Assembly: GCF_021026315.1 (NCBI RefSeq)
Contig: NZ_JAJNCX010000016.1
Span: 1 to 64,000, forward strand
Direction of reading: 5' to 3'
DNA from: Rhizobium sp. C4
GTDB taxonomy: Bacteria > Pseudomonadota > Alphaproteobacteria > Rhizobiales > Rhizobiaceae
DNA length: 64,000 nucleotides
Positions 8,204 to 19,692 of this stretch are shown here, piece by piece; the stretch's first letter is position 1, and each line of letters opens with the position of its first letter. The notes beneath the pieces were generated by a model. It worked only from the letters and a program-made list of their open reading frames with translations, did no database searches and was not told the DNA's origin. Position numbers and translations under genes: made by a program.

Positions 8204-8791
8204 ATGTTCCGGGTTCCCTTTCTCGTCGCCGTTGCTCTGATGATTGCCTTCGGCGTCGGTATCCTCATTACCAAGAGCGCGATCAGCCGCTCGTCCGGCT
8301 TCAGCGCGCTGACGCTCGGTTCCTGGCAGGCCTATCCGAAGGCGCAGACTTCCGAGGCCGACCCTTACGCCCGCAACCATCGCGCCAAGGCCTCGGGGCT
8401 TCTCCTCGGCAGTGCCGAAGGCCTTGTCTTCTATGCCGACAATGACGATGCCGGCGAGGCGCTGACCGGCGGCTGCACCTATCGGCTCTCCGGCAAGGTG
8501 CCGCAGGCGCGTTTCTGGACGCTGACCGTCACCGATCCGGCGAACAACCCGCTCACCAGCCGGCCAGGCCTCCCCTCCGCGCTCAATGCGCAGTCCGTGC
8601 TTTACGGCAATGACGGCACGCTGACCGTCTCGGTGTCGCAGAACCCGCAGCCGGGCAACTGGCTGTCGGTGCCTCCGATCGGTCATTATCGCCTCGCCTT
8701 CACGCTGTTCGACACGCCGGTCGCCGGCAGTTCGGGCCTCATCGACCAGTCGATGCCGTTGATCGTCCGGGAGGGCTGTGGCGATGCGTAG
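8204..8791 (+). CDS. DUF1214 domain membrane-anchored protein
   Basis: A 195-residue protein with an N-terminal membrane anchor (about 5-25) and an extracytoplasmic DUF1214 domain. Family features include AYPKAQTSEADPYARNHRA, GGCTYRLSGKVPQARFWTLTV and the C-terminal IDQSMPLIVREGC. DUF1214 and DUF1254 proteins commonly occur as pairs or fusions of unknown function. Its 3' end overlaps the start of the DUF1254 gene, suggesting translational coupling. Confidence 0.85.
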   Translation: MFRVPFLVAVALMIAFGVGILITKSAISRSSGFSALTLGSWQAYPKAQTSEADPYARNHRAKASGLLLGSAEGLVFYADNDDAGEALTGGCTYRLSGKVPQARFWTLTVTDPANNPLTSRPGLPSALNAQSVLYGNDGTLTVSVSQNPQPGNWLSVPPIGHYRLAFTLFDTPVAGSSGLIDQSMPLIVREGCGDA

Positions 8792-9323
8792 CCTCTTCTA
8801 TGCCGTCGGCGTCGGCCTGCTCGGCGCACTGGTGCTCCACATCACGGTCATTCTGGCGACCCCGGTCTACACGGGCGCCGACATCTATGCGCGCGTGCTC
8901 GATCTCGGTGCCGATGGCGAATTCCGGCCGCTGCCGGACAAGCCAATTGACGGGGGGCTGGCGGTCAGCGGGCCGTTCCTGAAGGAAAGCGTCTGCGCCT
9001 TCTCCGTCGATGACGGGCCGGTCAACTTGACGGCGGAAGGCAGCGTCCCCTTCTGGTCGGCGGCCATCTATGACAGCCGCTCCAACGAGATCTTCAGCAT
9101 GAGCGACCGCACCGCCGTGCGCGGCTCGCTCGACATCATCGCGGGAACGGAAGCGCAGATCACCGCGCTGAAGAACAGCGGCGTCAACGCCACCGAAAAC
9201 CACATCCTCGTCACCATGCCGTCCAACGACGCCTACGTGGTCCTGCGCGCCGTCATGCCGGAGACAAGCATGGCCGCAACGACGCAGGCGTTTCTGGACA
9301 GCGCCAACTGCGACGGGTTGTGA
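8778..9323 (+). CDS. DUF1254 domain membrane-anchored protein
   Basis: A 181-residue partner of the preceding gene. It has an N-terminal membrane segment (LFYAVGVGLLGALVLHITVIL) followed by a DUF1254-type extracytoplasmic domain with SVPFWSAAIYDSRSNEIFSM. A GTG at 8778 and an ATG at 8784 are both possible starts; both overlap the upstream stop. Function is unknown. The gene is followed at once by the second copy of the MITE-like element. Confidence 0.82.
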   Translation: MAMRSLFYAVGVGLLGALVLHITVILATPVYTGADIYARVLDLGADGEFRPLPDKPIDGGLAVSGPFLKESVCAFSVDDGPVNLTAEGSVPFWSAAIYDSRSNEIFSMSDRTAVRGSLDIIAGTEAQITALKNSGVNATENHILVTMPSNDAYVVLRAVMPETSMAATTQAFLDSANCDGL

Positions 9324-9338
9324 CGTGGTGGGGGAATA

Positions 9339-9521
9339 CCCCCTCTCTTGCAAAATCTACGACTTGGGCTGCGCCCAAGACCGTGATTTTGCTTTCTCCC
9401 CCACCGAGGGGGAGACTGGAGTGTGCGGGCGCGTCGCTCTCCCCATCTCCCCACTGGTGGGGGAGAAAGCGATTTCAACATCTTAGCTTTAGCTAAGTGT
9501 TAGAAATCGCAAGAGAGGGGG
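9339..9521. repeat. MITE-like palindromic element, copy 2
   Basis: Second copy of the element at 1060-1243, with the same inverted ends and three-hairpin layout. In the left hairpin the arms are CTTGGGC/GCCCAAG where copy 1 has CTTAGGC/GCCTAAG, so both sides of one base pair have changed together. The right hairpin keeps TTAGC/GCTAA with a different loop. Confidence 0.8.
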
Positions 9522-9569
9522 TGGCCGCCAAGACCAACGCACATCCTCGCCTGAAAGAGGCTCTCGCCT

Positions 9570-9740
9570 TCAATGCCTCACCGGCTCGCCGCGTTCGTCC
9601 AGCTCGACCCGCTCGGGGATCTGGCCGAAACGCTCGTAGCGGATGCCGGTGAAGAGCAGGATCTGCGCGTCCTTTGCGCCCGGCTCAATGCGACGCGGTG
9701 TGCGCGGCATGCGCTCACTGATACTGATTACCTGTGCCAT
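9570..9740 (-). CDS. Small conserved hypothetical protein
   Basis: A 56-residue basic protein (starting MAQVISISERMPRTPRRIEPG, ending GQIPERVELDERGEPVRH). The start at 9740 follows GGAGACGAGA, a good ribosome-binding site; an in-frame Met at 9881 is ignored for that reason. I recognise no domain. A flexible arginine/proline-rich N-terminus precedes a short ILLFTGIRYERFG core. Confidence 0.6.
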   Translation of the reverse strand: MAQVISISERMPRTPRRIEPGAKDAQILLFTGIRYERFGQIPERVELDERGEPVRH

Positions 9741-10280
9741 TCTCGTCTCCTGAAACCTTGAGACGGATGAACGAAGAACAAATTTCACCCTGTCCGCCTG
9801 TCGTTCGCGGACCAGCGCAATTTCCGGATGGCGACGTTTCACGCATCGGCCCGAAAATCGAAATCGATCTTCGGAAAGCACGATGCGTAGATTGAAAATC
9901 CCGAAGCGTCCCTTGTGCGTCCGGATGGACGCAACTCGCTCCAGAACCCCTGGCCGCCGGCCCGGGACATCTGCGCTTTCTCATCACCTGTATGCGGCCG
10001 TTTGAAGGGCCACCTGCCAAACGATGCTTTCCGCGGAGCTTGAACGCTCCACGACGACTGCGGTTCCCCCCGCATCCCGTGTGATCATCAAGCCACAGCG
10101 ATAGTTAATGGGTTGTAAACGGTTTTCCCTTAATTTGAGTGAATAGGGGACAGGCAGCACTGCGGCGCATTTCAGCCGGCCGGTCCGCTGTTGTATTGCG
10201 TAGCGTCAGGTGTGCCCGTGTTGGACAGGTTCAGAGAGTTGGAGAAGCCGCACTCTATCCGCAAGCGAGATGTGGTCTTG
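9741..10280. other. Intergenic region upstream of the DUF2336 gene
   Basis: About 540 bp between divergent genes with no supported protein-coding gene. At 10105-10119 TTAA-N7-TAAA resembles the CtrA box (TTAA-N7-TTAA) with one mismatch, upstream of the DUF2336 gene; this is a weak match only. The frame of the DUF2336 gene is open back to 10191. Confidence 0.4.
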
Positions 10281-11312
10281 ATGGCAACCGTCACCAGTTT
10301 CGAGGCGTTGAGCACTCCCACACGGATGGAGCTGAAGCAGTTTGCCGAACTGTTCCGCCCGCTTTACGAACATTCCACGCCGGAAGCCCGCCGCCAGGCC
10401 GTGGCCGCCCTTTCCAGGCTCGAGACGCTGCCCCAGGCCGTCTGCTTCTTCGTCGGCTCCGAGCCGATCGGCACTGCCGCGATCTTCCTGTCGCAATCGC
10501 CCGCCATTTCCGACGCAACGCTGATCGACATTGCCCGCAGCCAGGGCGAGCCGCATGCCCGCGCGATCGCCACGCGTTCCAATCTCTCGCCCATCGTTGT
10601 CGACGCGCTTGCAGCGCTCCATGACGGCAGCAGCTATCGCCGCAACGCCAAGCCTGCCACCGAAACCGTCCACCTGACCGAGGCGGAAGCCGCGCCCGCG
10701 ATTGCGACAGCGTCGGCGCAGGAAGAAATCCAGTCAGCGCACGCCGAGCCGAGCCATGCCCAGGCCGTTCCGGAGCTTGCCCGGCTTGCCCGCGAAGAAG
10801 CGTTGCGCAACGAATTGCGCCAGCTGGTCGCCGCCAAGGCCCCGGAAGACGTCCGCCCGGCCGTCATGCTGCGCGCCGCCGACGAGATGAGCCAGGCGCT
10901 GCTCGTCCGCTTCGCCCGCGCCCGCCAGATGCCGCTCTTCGCACGGGTGATGACCGACGTTCTCGACGCTTCCGCAGCACTTTCGGAGCGCATCCTGCTC
11001 GACGTCTCCGGCCAGCAGCTTGCCTCGACGCTGATTGCGCTCGGTCTCCGCCCCGCCGATACCCGCCAGATCCTCACCGGCATCTATCCGCATCTGGCGC
11101 AGATCGTCGATGGCCGCAACCGCGCCTTCCAGCTGGTCCGCAGCCTCGATCCGGCCGAATGCGTCGCCCGCGTCATCGCCTGGCGCCGCGCCGATATCTA
11201 CACGCGCACCGGGCTTTACGAAGATGTGGAGGCGGATGTCGCCGCGCAGGCGGTCGCTGCTGCGGGCAATAACAACGACGCTGCCGTCGAAAAGCGGTCG
11301 GCGCGGAGCTAG
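10281..11312 (+). CDS. DUF2336 domain-containing protein
   Basis: A 343-residue cytoplasmic, mainly helical protein of the DUF2336 family, which is largely restricted to Alphaproteobacteria and of unknown function. Recognisable parts are the N-terminal SFEALSTPTRMELKQFAELFRPLY, repeated helical hairpins (IARSQGEPHARAIATRSNLSPIVVDAL) and a DUF2336 tail with RIAWRRADIYTRTGLYEDVEADVAAQAV. The ATG at 10281 gives the usual N-terminus; a TTG at 10191 in the same frame would add 30 residues. Confidence 0.82.
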   Translation: MATVTSFEALSTPTRMELKQFAELFRPLYEHSTPEARRQAVAALSRLETLPQAVCFFVGSEPIGTAAIFLSQSPAISDATLIDIARSQGEPHARAIATRSNLSPIVVDALAALHDGSSYRRNAKPATETVHLTEAEAAPAIATASAQEEIQSAHAEPSHAQAVPELARLAREEALRNELRQLVAAKAPEDVRPAVMLRAADEMSQALLVRFARARQMPLFARVMTDVLDASAALSERILLDVSGQQLASTLIALGLRPADTRQILTGIYPHLAQIVDGRNRAFQLVRSLDPAECVARVIAWRRADIYTRTGLYEDVEADVAAQAVAAAGNNNDAAVEKRSARS

Positions 11313-11317
11313 ATCGC

Positions 11318-11665
11318 CTACCCCTCTTCTGCCATGTCCAGATAATCGGCGATCGGCTTGTCGGTCTCGATCTCGACCACCCAGAGATCCGGATCGAAGC
11401 GGATTTCGCGCGCCAGCGCCTCGCGCACCGCATCCTCCTCGGCCAGAACCAGCCGCGTCTCGAACTTGCGCCCGCGCGCCTCGCCCTCGCCAAAGGCCGA
11501 TTGCGGGGCCGGTGCATAGAGCGACACCGTTCCATCGCGAAAGCGCTGCGTGACGAAGAGCGCGCCGGCCTGTTCCTCGCCCTTGCGCTCCACTGCCGCA
11601 AAGCCGCCTTCCGAAAAGATGCGGCGGACCAGGGCCGAGGCGAAGATTTCGGTTTTCAGGCGCAT
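11318..11665 (-). CDS. DUF1491 family protein
   Basis: A 115-residue protein matching the DUF1491 pattern: MRLKTEIFASALVRRIFSEG at the N-terminus, a glycine-containing GGFAAVERKGEEQAGALFV segment and the TVSLYAPAPQS motif. Function is unknown and it is soluble. The start at 11665 was chosen over an upstream Met at 11749 because MRLK is the family start. It converges with the DUF2336 gene, the two ends 5 bp apart. Confidence 0.85.
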   Translation of the reverse strand: MRLKTEIFASALVRRIFSEGGFAAVERKGEEQAGALFVTQRFRDGTVSLYAPAPQSAFGEGEARGRKFETRLVLAEEDAVREALAREIRFDPDLWVVEIETDKPIADYLDMAEEG

Positions 11666-11809
11666 GGGCGGGGTTCCATCGGGTTTTCGCACTGATGGCG
11701 GAGAACGGTGGGTAACGCAAGTGCGACAACTGGTCCGTATTCGCCACAATTGACGCCGGCCGCGCGCCGGGATAGCGGTTCAACAAAGGGACACTTCGGG
11801 ACAGTTTTC

Positions 11810-12196
11810 ATGCCGCAACGGCTGAACATCTTCATGCGCGTGATGCTCATCGTCGCTCTGACGATGATCGGCTTCGCGCACAAGCCCGTTGAAGCCGCCG
11901 CCCTTCCCGCCTCCGTGCAATATGCCGCCTATACGCTGCCGGACGGCACGCTGCCGGTGCTCTGCGTCACCGTCACGGGCGACGAGGACATGTCGGGTTC
12001 GGCCAAGGGCGCGATGCACAGCTATGGCTGCGATGCCTGCCGGCTGGCGGCCTCGATCCTGGTGCCGGAGCCGCCGGTTCTGCAGGGCAGCGCCATCGAA
12101 TTCCCGCGCAAGCGCTGTGCGCATTGCCGCGATATCCCCAAGCCCGACGTCGCCGAGACATCGCGGGCGCTTCCGCGGGCGCCGCCCGCCGCCTGA
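11810..12196 (+). CDS. Small secreted protein of copper locus (DUF2946-like)
   Basis: A 128-residue protein with an N-terminal signal peptide (RVMLIVALTMIGFAHKPVEAAA). The mature part has YTLPDGTLPVLCVTV, a GCDACRL cysteine pair and a second KRCAHCRDIP pair. These cysteines, the secretion signal and the position just before YcnI and CopC-CopD suggest a periplasmic metal-binding role, loosely like DUF2946 proteins; this is inference. A paralog with the same LPDG-LP-LCVT block is at 23834-24223, beside another metal locus. Start ATG at 11810 gives the signal peptide directly. Confidence 0.65.
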   Translation: MPQRLNIFMRVMLIVALTMIGFAHKPVEAAALPASVQYAAYTLPDGTLPVLCVTVTGDEDMSGSAKGAMHSYGCDACRLAASILVPEPPVLQGSAIEFPRKRCAHCRDIPKPDVAETSRALPRAPPAA

Positions 12197-12360
12197 GAGC
12201 GGGCCTGCAGGGCCGGCGGGGCAATTGCGCCTTTCGCTCCGGACTTGCGGTACATCAAGCAGCACAAGATTTCCCAACCTACAGTGACGGCCAGATGCCG
12301 AGAGCGACGCGTGAGATCGCGCGCGGGCCTGCCGTCATTCGAACCGAACAAGGAACACCC

Positions 12361-12882
12361 ATGTCCCATATTCTGAAGACATCGCTTGCGCTGGCGCTCG
12401 CCTCCGTGATCGCCGGACCGGCCTTTGCGCATGTCACGCTGGAAAGCCGAGAAGCCGCCGTCGGCAGCGGCTACAAGGCCGTCCTGCGCGTGCCGCATGG
12501 CTGCAAGGGCCAGGCAACCACCTCCATCCGCGTGCAGATCCCGGAAGGCGTCGTCAATGCCAAGCCGATGCCGAAGGCCGGCTGGACGCTCAACAAGGTG
12601 AAGGGCAAATATGCCAATACCTACAAGCCCTACGGCCATGAAGTCTCCGAAGGCGTGAAGGAAATCGAGTGGAAGGGCGGAAACCTGCCGGATGACGAAT
12701 ACGAGGAATTCGTGGTATCGACCTATCTCGACGCCAGCCTGAAAGCCGGCACGACGCTCTATTTCCCCGTCGTCCAGTCCTGCGTCGATGGTTCGTCGAC
12801 ACGCTGGATCGAAATCCCCGTCGAAGGCAAGGCTGAACCGGAAGCACCGGCTCCGGGGCTCAAGCTCATCGAGAAGAAGTAA
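12361..12882 (+). CDS. YcnI family copper-associated protein (DUF1775)
   Basis: A 173-residue periplasmic protein: signal peptide LKTSLALALASVIAGPAFAHV, then a YcnI/DUF1775 domain. The mature N-terminus begins with His (AHVTLESREA), which coordinates copper with a conserved Glu in characterised YcnI; both are present. Further matches are YKAVLRVPHGCKGQATTSIRVQIPEGV and YFPVVQSC. YcnI usually lies beside CopC/CopD, as here. It probably delivers or buffers copper in the periplasm. Confidence 0.9.
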   Translation: MSHILKTSLALALASVIAGPAFAHVTLESREAAVGSGYKAVLRVPHGCKGQATTSIRVQIPEGVVNAKPMPKAGWTLNKVKGKYANTYKPYGHEVSEGVKEIEWKGGNLPDDEYEEFVVSTYLDASLKAGTTLYFPVVQSCVDGSSTRWIEIPVEGKAEPEAPAPGLKLIEKK

Positions 12883-12929
12883 GTATGGCACGGCCCCTTC
12901 ATCCTTCGCGTCCGCCCAGGCGGCGATTT

Positions 12930-13070
12930 CTCGTCGGCAGCAGCCTCCCCTTCCCCCCCGCCGGGGAGGCATGTTGGGCTGTGCGTGGCGATGAAGGGGT
13001 GGCCTGCTCCGGTGGTGGCCCCGAAAGCCGCCGCCGGCAGCCACCGTCTCCCCCACAACGGGGGAGACGG
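12930..13070. repeat. RIME-type repeat remnants upstream of CopC-CopD
   Basis: A degenerate copy around 12940-12972 and a clearer one at about 13034-13070 (GTCTCCCCCACAACGGGGGAGAC). The second ends GGGAGACGG directly before ATG at 13071, so it places a Shine-Dalgarno-like GGAG six bases before that codon. Confidence 0.65.
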
Positions 13071-14795
13071 ATGTGGCAACCCGGTCGCTCTGTCTCCGCG
13101 TCACACAAGGGGGCGCAGCTTTTCGATCTCTGCCTCACACATATTGGCGTGCTCAGCCGGCGCGGGTTGGCCGTGGCGGCGGCGTTTCTTGCCCTGCTCT
13201 TTCTGCCGACGCTGGCGCTCGCCCATTCCCAGCTCATTTCCTCCAATCCCCGCGACGGCGCGGTCGTGGCCGCAGCACCCGAAGCCTTTACCCTGACATT
13301 CAATGAGCCCGTGTCGCCGATTGCCATCAAGCTGGCGCGGCCGGACGGGTCGGTCATGCTGATCGAGACCGTGAAGGTGGCGGGCGAGACGGTGGTTCTG
13401 ACGCCGCCGGCCGGCCTTGCCAACGGCAGCTATGCGCTGAGCTATCGCGTCATTTCCGAAGACGGGCATCCGGTCGGCGGAACAATCGTGTTTTCGATCG
13501 GCGCGCCGAGTGCGGGTGCTTCGCGCGTCATGGACGATGCCACGCCGCAGGCAAGCCGGCTGATGATCCTGGCGCAGCGCGTGGCGCTCTATCTCGGGCT
13601 TTTCCTCGGCGTTGGCGGCGCCTTCGCGGTGAACTGGATTGGCGCCGGGCAGCGCGAAGGGGTGGCCGCGGTCCGGGTGTTTCTCGGGCTCGGGCTTGTC
13701 GCATCCGTTCTCGGCATCGGGCTGCAGGGGCTCGACATGCTCGCCGTTTCCCCCGCCGCCCTGCTGAGCTCCGCGCCCTGGCGGGAGGGGTTGAAGGCAA
13801 CCTATGCGGTGACGCTGGGGCTCGCGGCACTGGCGATGTTCACCGCACTTCTTGCCCTGTCGACCCGCGGCGGGCTTGCCAGGGCGCTGGCGCTTCCGGC
13901 GCTTCTCCTTGTCGGCCTGTCGGTTGCAGCCAGCGGCCATGCCAGCGCTGCGGACCCGCAATGGCTGATGCGGCCGGCGGTGTTTGCCCATGCGGTCTCA
14001 GTGGCGATCTGGATCGGCGCGCTGCTGCCGCTCGGCCGGGCCTTGCGGCGCGGCGGCGTGGAGAGTGCCGCCATGCTGGCGCGGTTTTCGCGGGCCATCC
14101 TGCCGGTGATCGCGCTGCTGATTGCCTCCGGCGTGGTGCTGGCAGTTGTGCAGGTGCGCAAGGTCGAGGCGCTCTGGACGACCGACTACGGCATCGTGTT
14201 TGCCGCCAAGCTCGTCATGCTGGTGGGGCTCTTTGCAGCGGGTGCGGTCAACCGCGCATTCCTGACCGCGCCGGCGCTCAGCGGACTGGAGGGGCGCCTG
14301 ACCTCAGACCCGCTGACGGCGGAGGATGCCGCGGTCTCCCTGCCCAGAAAGGCAAAGGCGCTCCGGGTCTCGATTGTGCTGGAAGTCCTGCTTGTGCTGG
14401 CCATTCTCGTGACGGTGGCCAACTGGCGGTTCACCGCGCCGCCGCGCGCGCTGCAGCTCGCCGCGCGTCAGGCCGTCGCTGTCGAGGTCATGTCGGACAA
14501 GGCGATGGCGAACGTGACCATCTTCCCGGCCACGACCGGCCCGGTAATGGTGACCGTCGCGCCGATGGCGCATGGGACGGGCGAACTGACGGTGAAGGAA
14601 CTTTCCGTCATCATGTCCAACCCCGCCGCCGGCATCGAGCCGATCCGGCGCAAGGCGGAACTGGATGACGATGGCGACTATGTCGTCGAGGGCGTGCGGC
14701 TGCCGGTGCCGGGCCGCTGGCATATCCGCATCGAAATCCTGATCTCGGATTTCGAGATGACCACGCCGGAAGGCGAGGTGCAAATCAGGCAGTGA
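13071..14795 (+). CDS. CopC-CopD fusion copper resistance protein
   Basis: A 574-residue fusion. After a hydrophobic export segment (about 30-47, LAVAAAFLALLFLPTLALA) comes a CopC domain beginning AHSQLISSNPRDGAVV, with the N-terminal His and the EDGHPVGG motif that bind copper. It is followed by a CopD-type membrane domain of about eight helices and a C-terminal extracytoplasmic domain. It moves or buffers copper across the inner membrane. The start is uncertain: ATG 13071 has a repeat-supplied GGAG; GTG 13149 would begin closer to the signal segment but lacks a ribosome-binding site; the frame is open back to 12885. Confidence 0.85.
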   Translation: MWQPGRSVSASHKGAQLFDLCLTHIGVLSRRGLAVAAAFLALLFLPTLALAHSQLISSNPRDGAVVAAAPEAFTLTFNEPVSPIAIKLARPDGSVMLIETVKVAGETVVLTPPAGLANGSYALSYRVISEDGHPVGGTIVFSIGAPSAGASRVMDDATPQASRLMILAQRVALYLGLFLGVGGAFAVNWIGAGQREGVAAVRVFLGLGLVASVLGIGLQGLDMLAVSPAALLSSAPWREGLKATYAVTLGLAALAMFTALLALSTRGGLARALALPALLLVGLSVAASGHASAADPQWLMRPAVFAHAVSVAIWIGALLPLGRALRRGGVESAAMLARFSRAILPVIALLIASGVVLAVVQVRKVEALWTTDYGIVFAAKLVMLVGLFAAGAVNRAFLTAPALSGLEGRLTSDPLTAEDAAVSLPRKAKALRVSIVLEVLLVLAILVTVANWRFTAPPRALQLAARQAVAVEVMSDKAMANVTIFPATTGPVMVTVAPMAHGTGELTVKELSVIMSNPAAGIEPIRRKAELDDDGDYVVEGVRLPVPGRWHIRIEILISDFEMTTPEGEVQIRQ

Positions 14796-14866
14796 CCGGG
14801 CGGCCTGCGGCGGCGAGCAGGAAGCGGCGCGCCCCGGAGGGCTTCATCCGGCGGAATATCTCAAGG

Positions 14867-16321
14867 CTACACCTTCGCCGCCAGCCGCACACCGCCCCAG
14901 TGTCGTCCATTCACCACGATCGGGGCGGAGATGTCCTTCATGATGATGAAGGTGCCGGCGCCCATGTCGCGGCGGTAGGTCTGGACCAGGAAGGGCTGCG
15001 TGTTGCGGCCGGCGCCCAGGCCCGTGCGGTCGTTGAAGATGCGGCGGTTGCGGCTGTTGGCGGTGTTCCATTCCACGTCGCCCGGACGCTGCGCCTGAGA
15101 GAACTTCCGGTTATGCGTCGGCAGATAGCCGTTTTCGTCGACGCAGGCGCAGAAGGCGAGCGACGGGTCGGCCTCGATCACGCTTTCCTGGATCGGAGTG
15201 AGAACCCGGTCGGCGAAATCGAGATAGCGGGTGGAGAACTGTTTCGGGTTCGTGCCGGGGATTTCCCGGTAGCTGCGGTCGAAGAGGTCGGACATGGAAA
15301 CGCGGCCGGAAGCGATGCCCTCTTCGAAGGCGGCGGAAATGGCGGCAGCCACGTCCTGCACCTTGACGATCAGGCGATGATCGGGCGTTTCGATGCCGGC
15401 GGTGGCTGCGACCTGGATGATGCGCTCGGACATGTCGACGAGACTGTCGACGCGCTCGGCCGCCCCCTGCAGGTGCTTGTTGGAGGAGAGCATCTCGTCG
15501 AGCGCGGACTCGAGCTGGCTGACGAAGCCCGTGCAGCGCGTCTCGACGCCGGCGGTCGTGCTGGAAAGCTGCTGCGAATTGTCGAGGATGCGGGTGAAGA
15601 CCTCTTCCATCAGGCGGAAGGAGGCATCCATGGCGCTGGTGATTTCCTTGATGTCGCCGGCCGAGCGGGCAGCGCCCTCGCCGGCCTCGCCGAGCCGCAG
15701 GATGCGGTTGCGGATGTCGGACAGGGTCTTCTGGATGGTCGCCGTCACCGTCGAGGTCTGCAGCGACAGCGAGCGGATTTCGGCGGCGACCACGGCAAAG
15801 CCCTTGCCGGCCTCGCCGGCACGCGCGGCCTCGATGGCGGCGTTGAGCGCCAGAAGGTTGGTCTGGCGGGCAATCGAGCCGATCTCGCCGGCAAACTTGT
15901 CGACATCGTTGAGCGAGACGGCAAACTGCGAAATTTCGCCGGTGATCTCGGCGCTGACATCCACCATGGCGTCGATGCCGGTGGAGGAGCGCTTCAGGTC
16001 CTCGGCAGAGCGCTGCAGGGCATCGCGGGCGCGCCCGGCCATCTGGTCGGTACCGCGCAGCGCCTCGGCGATGCTGCGGTTTGCGTCGGCGATCTCATGC
16101 GCGGTGCCGGTCAGCTGGCGGAAGACCTGCGTGTGTTTCGACGAGGAGGCCGCCACCGTCTGGATGGCACCCGCGATATCCACGAGATCGATGCCAAGCC
16201 GCGACGCATCCTGCGACAGCCGGACGATCACCTCGCGCAGCACCTCCGGCGCCGGCGGCGCCTTGCGCGCAGGCTCGTCTTCGATCATGTCTTCCGACAC
16301 CCGATAGGCCGCCGTATTCAT
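14867..16321 (-). CDS. Soluble methyl-accepting chemotaxis protein
   Basis: A 484-residue chemoreceptor without transmembrane segments. The signalling domain lies in the N-terminal half, with the hairpin-tip motif [20 protein letters not shown] (about residues 148-167) that contacts CheA/CheW. The C-terminal half (about 310-484) is a separate sensor-like domain ending [20 protein letters not shown] and [11 protein letters not shown], similar to the end of Cache/PAS-like sensor modules. The order is the reverse of classical receptors. It presumably senses an intracellular signal; no che genes are nearby. Confidence 0.9.
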   Translation of the reverse strand: MNTAAYRVSEDMIEDEPARKAPPAPEVLREVIVRLSQDASRLGIDLVDIAGAIQTVAASSSKHTQVFRQLTGTAHEIADANRSIAEALRGTDQMAGRARDALQRSAEDLKRSSTGIDAMVDVSAEITGEISQFAVSLNDVDKFAGEIGSIARQTNLLALNAAIEAARAGEAGKGFAVVAAEIRSLSLQTSTVTATIQKTLSDIRNRILRLGEAGEGAARSAGDIKEITSAMDASFRLMEEVFTRILDNSQQLSSTTAGVETRCTGFVSQLESALDEMLSSNKHLQGAAERVDSLVDMSERIIQVAATAGIETPDHRLIVKVQDVAAAISAAFEEGIASGRVSMSDLFDRSYREIPGTNPKQFSTRYLDFADRVLTPIQESVIEADPSLAFCACVDENGYLPTHNRKFSQAQRPGDVEWNTANSRNRRIFNDRTGLGAGRNTQPFLVQTYRRDMGAGTFIIMKDISAPIVVNGRHWGGVRLAAKV

Positions 16322-17650
16322 TTCACCCCCCTATGGTTGATCAACAAAGGGTGAATGAACGAAGTTAAGAATTCTCTAAATCGACCGCCTATAGAAAGGG
16401 ACCCAGACTTAAGTCTACGGTTTGCCACCCCGCCCTTGACGGACGGCAAGTCCGGGTGGGGCGGGTCAGACCTCGCGACGGCTCAGAGTGCGCCGATCTT
16501 CTTCAGCTTTTCCAGCACCGCCTCGTCCGGCTCGCCGGTGACGGGGAGACGATAGTGTTTCTGGAAGTGGCGGATCGCTTCCTTGGTCTGTTCGCCGGGC
16601 ACGCCGTCGACGGTGACGTCGCGATAGGCGAGGTTCGACAGGCCCTTCTGGATGGCCATCGTCAGGTTGGATGGCGTGGCGGCCGAGGTCGATTTTCCGG
16701 GCACCTCGGCCTTTGCCGGGATGGCGGCGGGGCGCTGGTTCGTCGCCACGATCTTCTGGGCCGGCAGCTTGTCGCGCGCAGCCTTTTCAGCCGGCTTGTG
16801 GGCGGGCTTCTGCGCCGGCTTCTCTGCGGATTTCTGGGCACCCTTGGCAGCCGGCGTCTTTGCCGCGGCATTGGGGATGGGGGCCGGCGGAACGGGCGGA
16901 GCCGCGGCCGGACGGGAGACCTTCGCAGTCTCGGTCTGGGCCTTGGCGGGCTGGGCGGCGGGGGCCTGCGGGCGCGGCGCCTTGGAAATCAGGGCGGCGA
17001 CCGGATCGGCAGCCTTCTGCGCCGGCTTTTCGACCGGCTTCTGCGGGGCCCTGGCGACGATCGCGCCGGTCACGTCGGCGGGGCGATCCGGCGGCACGAC
17101 GTTGAATTCGGCATTGTCCTTCTTCAGGAGATCGAGCACGGCGGGATCTGCCGCCCCCGTCTGCGGCAGGCCGCGGGTTTCCTGATAGAACATGATGGCG
17201 GCTTCGGTCTTCGAGCCCATCATGCCATCGACCGGACCTTCATAAAGACCGCGGCGGAGGAGATTGGCCTGAATGTCGGCGACGAGCGGATTGGCGGCGG
17301 GGGCCGGCTCGTCCTGCACGACGACGCCGTCGACCGGCTTCGGCTGAGCAGCGGTCGAGCCAGCCTGCGCCCCTGCCTGAGCACTGGCATCGCGCTCGAT
17401 GCGGAAGGTCGTGGCCGTGTCGCCGCCCGGATGCATGGCCTTGGAGGCGTAGTCGCGGAAGGCATCGCGGGTGTCGAGCCAGGGATGCGGATGCGAGCTC
17501 GGCTGATACCAGAGCGCATTGGCGGCAACGAACGAGAAGACGATGGCAAAGGCCGTCGTCCCGCCGGTCGCAACCGGATTGCGCATGGCGGCTTGACCGA
17601 TCATCGCCGCGCCGCCCGCAATCATCCGCGAGACGCGCCCGGCCTGCCTC

Positions 17651-19222
<1,572 letters not shown>

Positions 19223-19692
19223 CGCGATTTACCCTGTGACTCATATTCTTATATGGGACGACATTGGCGCACCCGGCTTAAGGAAAGTCTAAAAACGGAA
19301 GCCCAAGCCTTGCGATTTTCTGTCGCAATCCCGTTTTGGAACGATTTCCGAGGGGCTTTGGATATCGTGGTTAACGCCACGTAAGCGCCTGAAAAGGCTC
19401 GATTTGCCGCAAGCGTTAACATTTGGCCGGGTGGCCCTTGCCGCAAAGCCCTGTATCTCCTGGACTTGCGCTGCAGCAGGATTAACGAAGATCGCTCAAA
19501 TGCGGCTCAAATGCTCCAAAAGACAAAATCGATAAAATTTGAGACAAATTTGCCTCGAAAGCGCGCATTTTTTGAAAAGCGGCTTTTGCAACTTCAGGCC
19601 TAATGTCTTCTCAAGCCGGACGGAAAGCGAACCGGCGGACCACAACCGGCGAAAAGACCGGGACCGAAGCAAAGAGACAGGAACCTGAAACC
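19223..19692. other. Divergent promoter region
   Basis: 470 bp between the divergent kinase and DUF5330 genes. It is more AT-rich than the flanks (notably 19480-19580) and contains several GTTAAC/TTAAC half-sites. It presumably holds both promoters. No coding gene is supported. Confidence 0.5.

Noticed and set aside
10105-10119. CtrA-like box before the DUF2336 gene
   Set aside because: TTAA-N7-TAAA has one mismatch, and such sites arise often by chance; not strong enough to call as a regulatory feature.
12885-13070. Upstream extension of the CopC-CopD frame
   Set aside because: It is Arg/Pro/Gly-rich repeat DNA with no ribosome-binding site and would put 90 residues before the export signal.
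14792-16354. 520-codon plus-strand frame opposite the chemoreceptor gene
   Set aside because: Translation is Gly/Arg/Ala/Asp-rich with no domain; it mirrors the codon bias of the real minus-strand gene.
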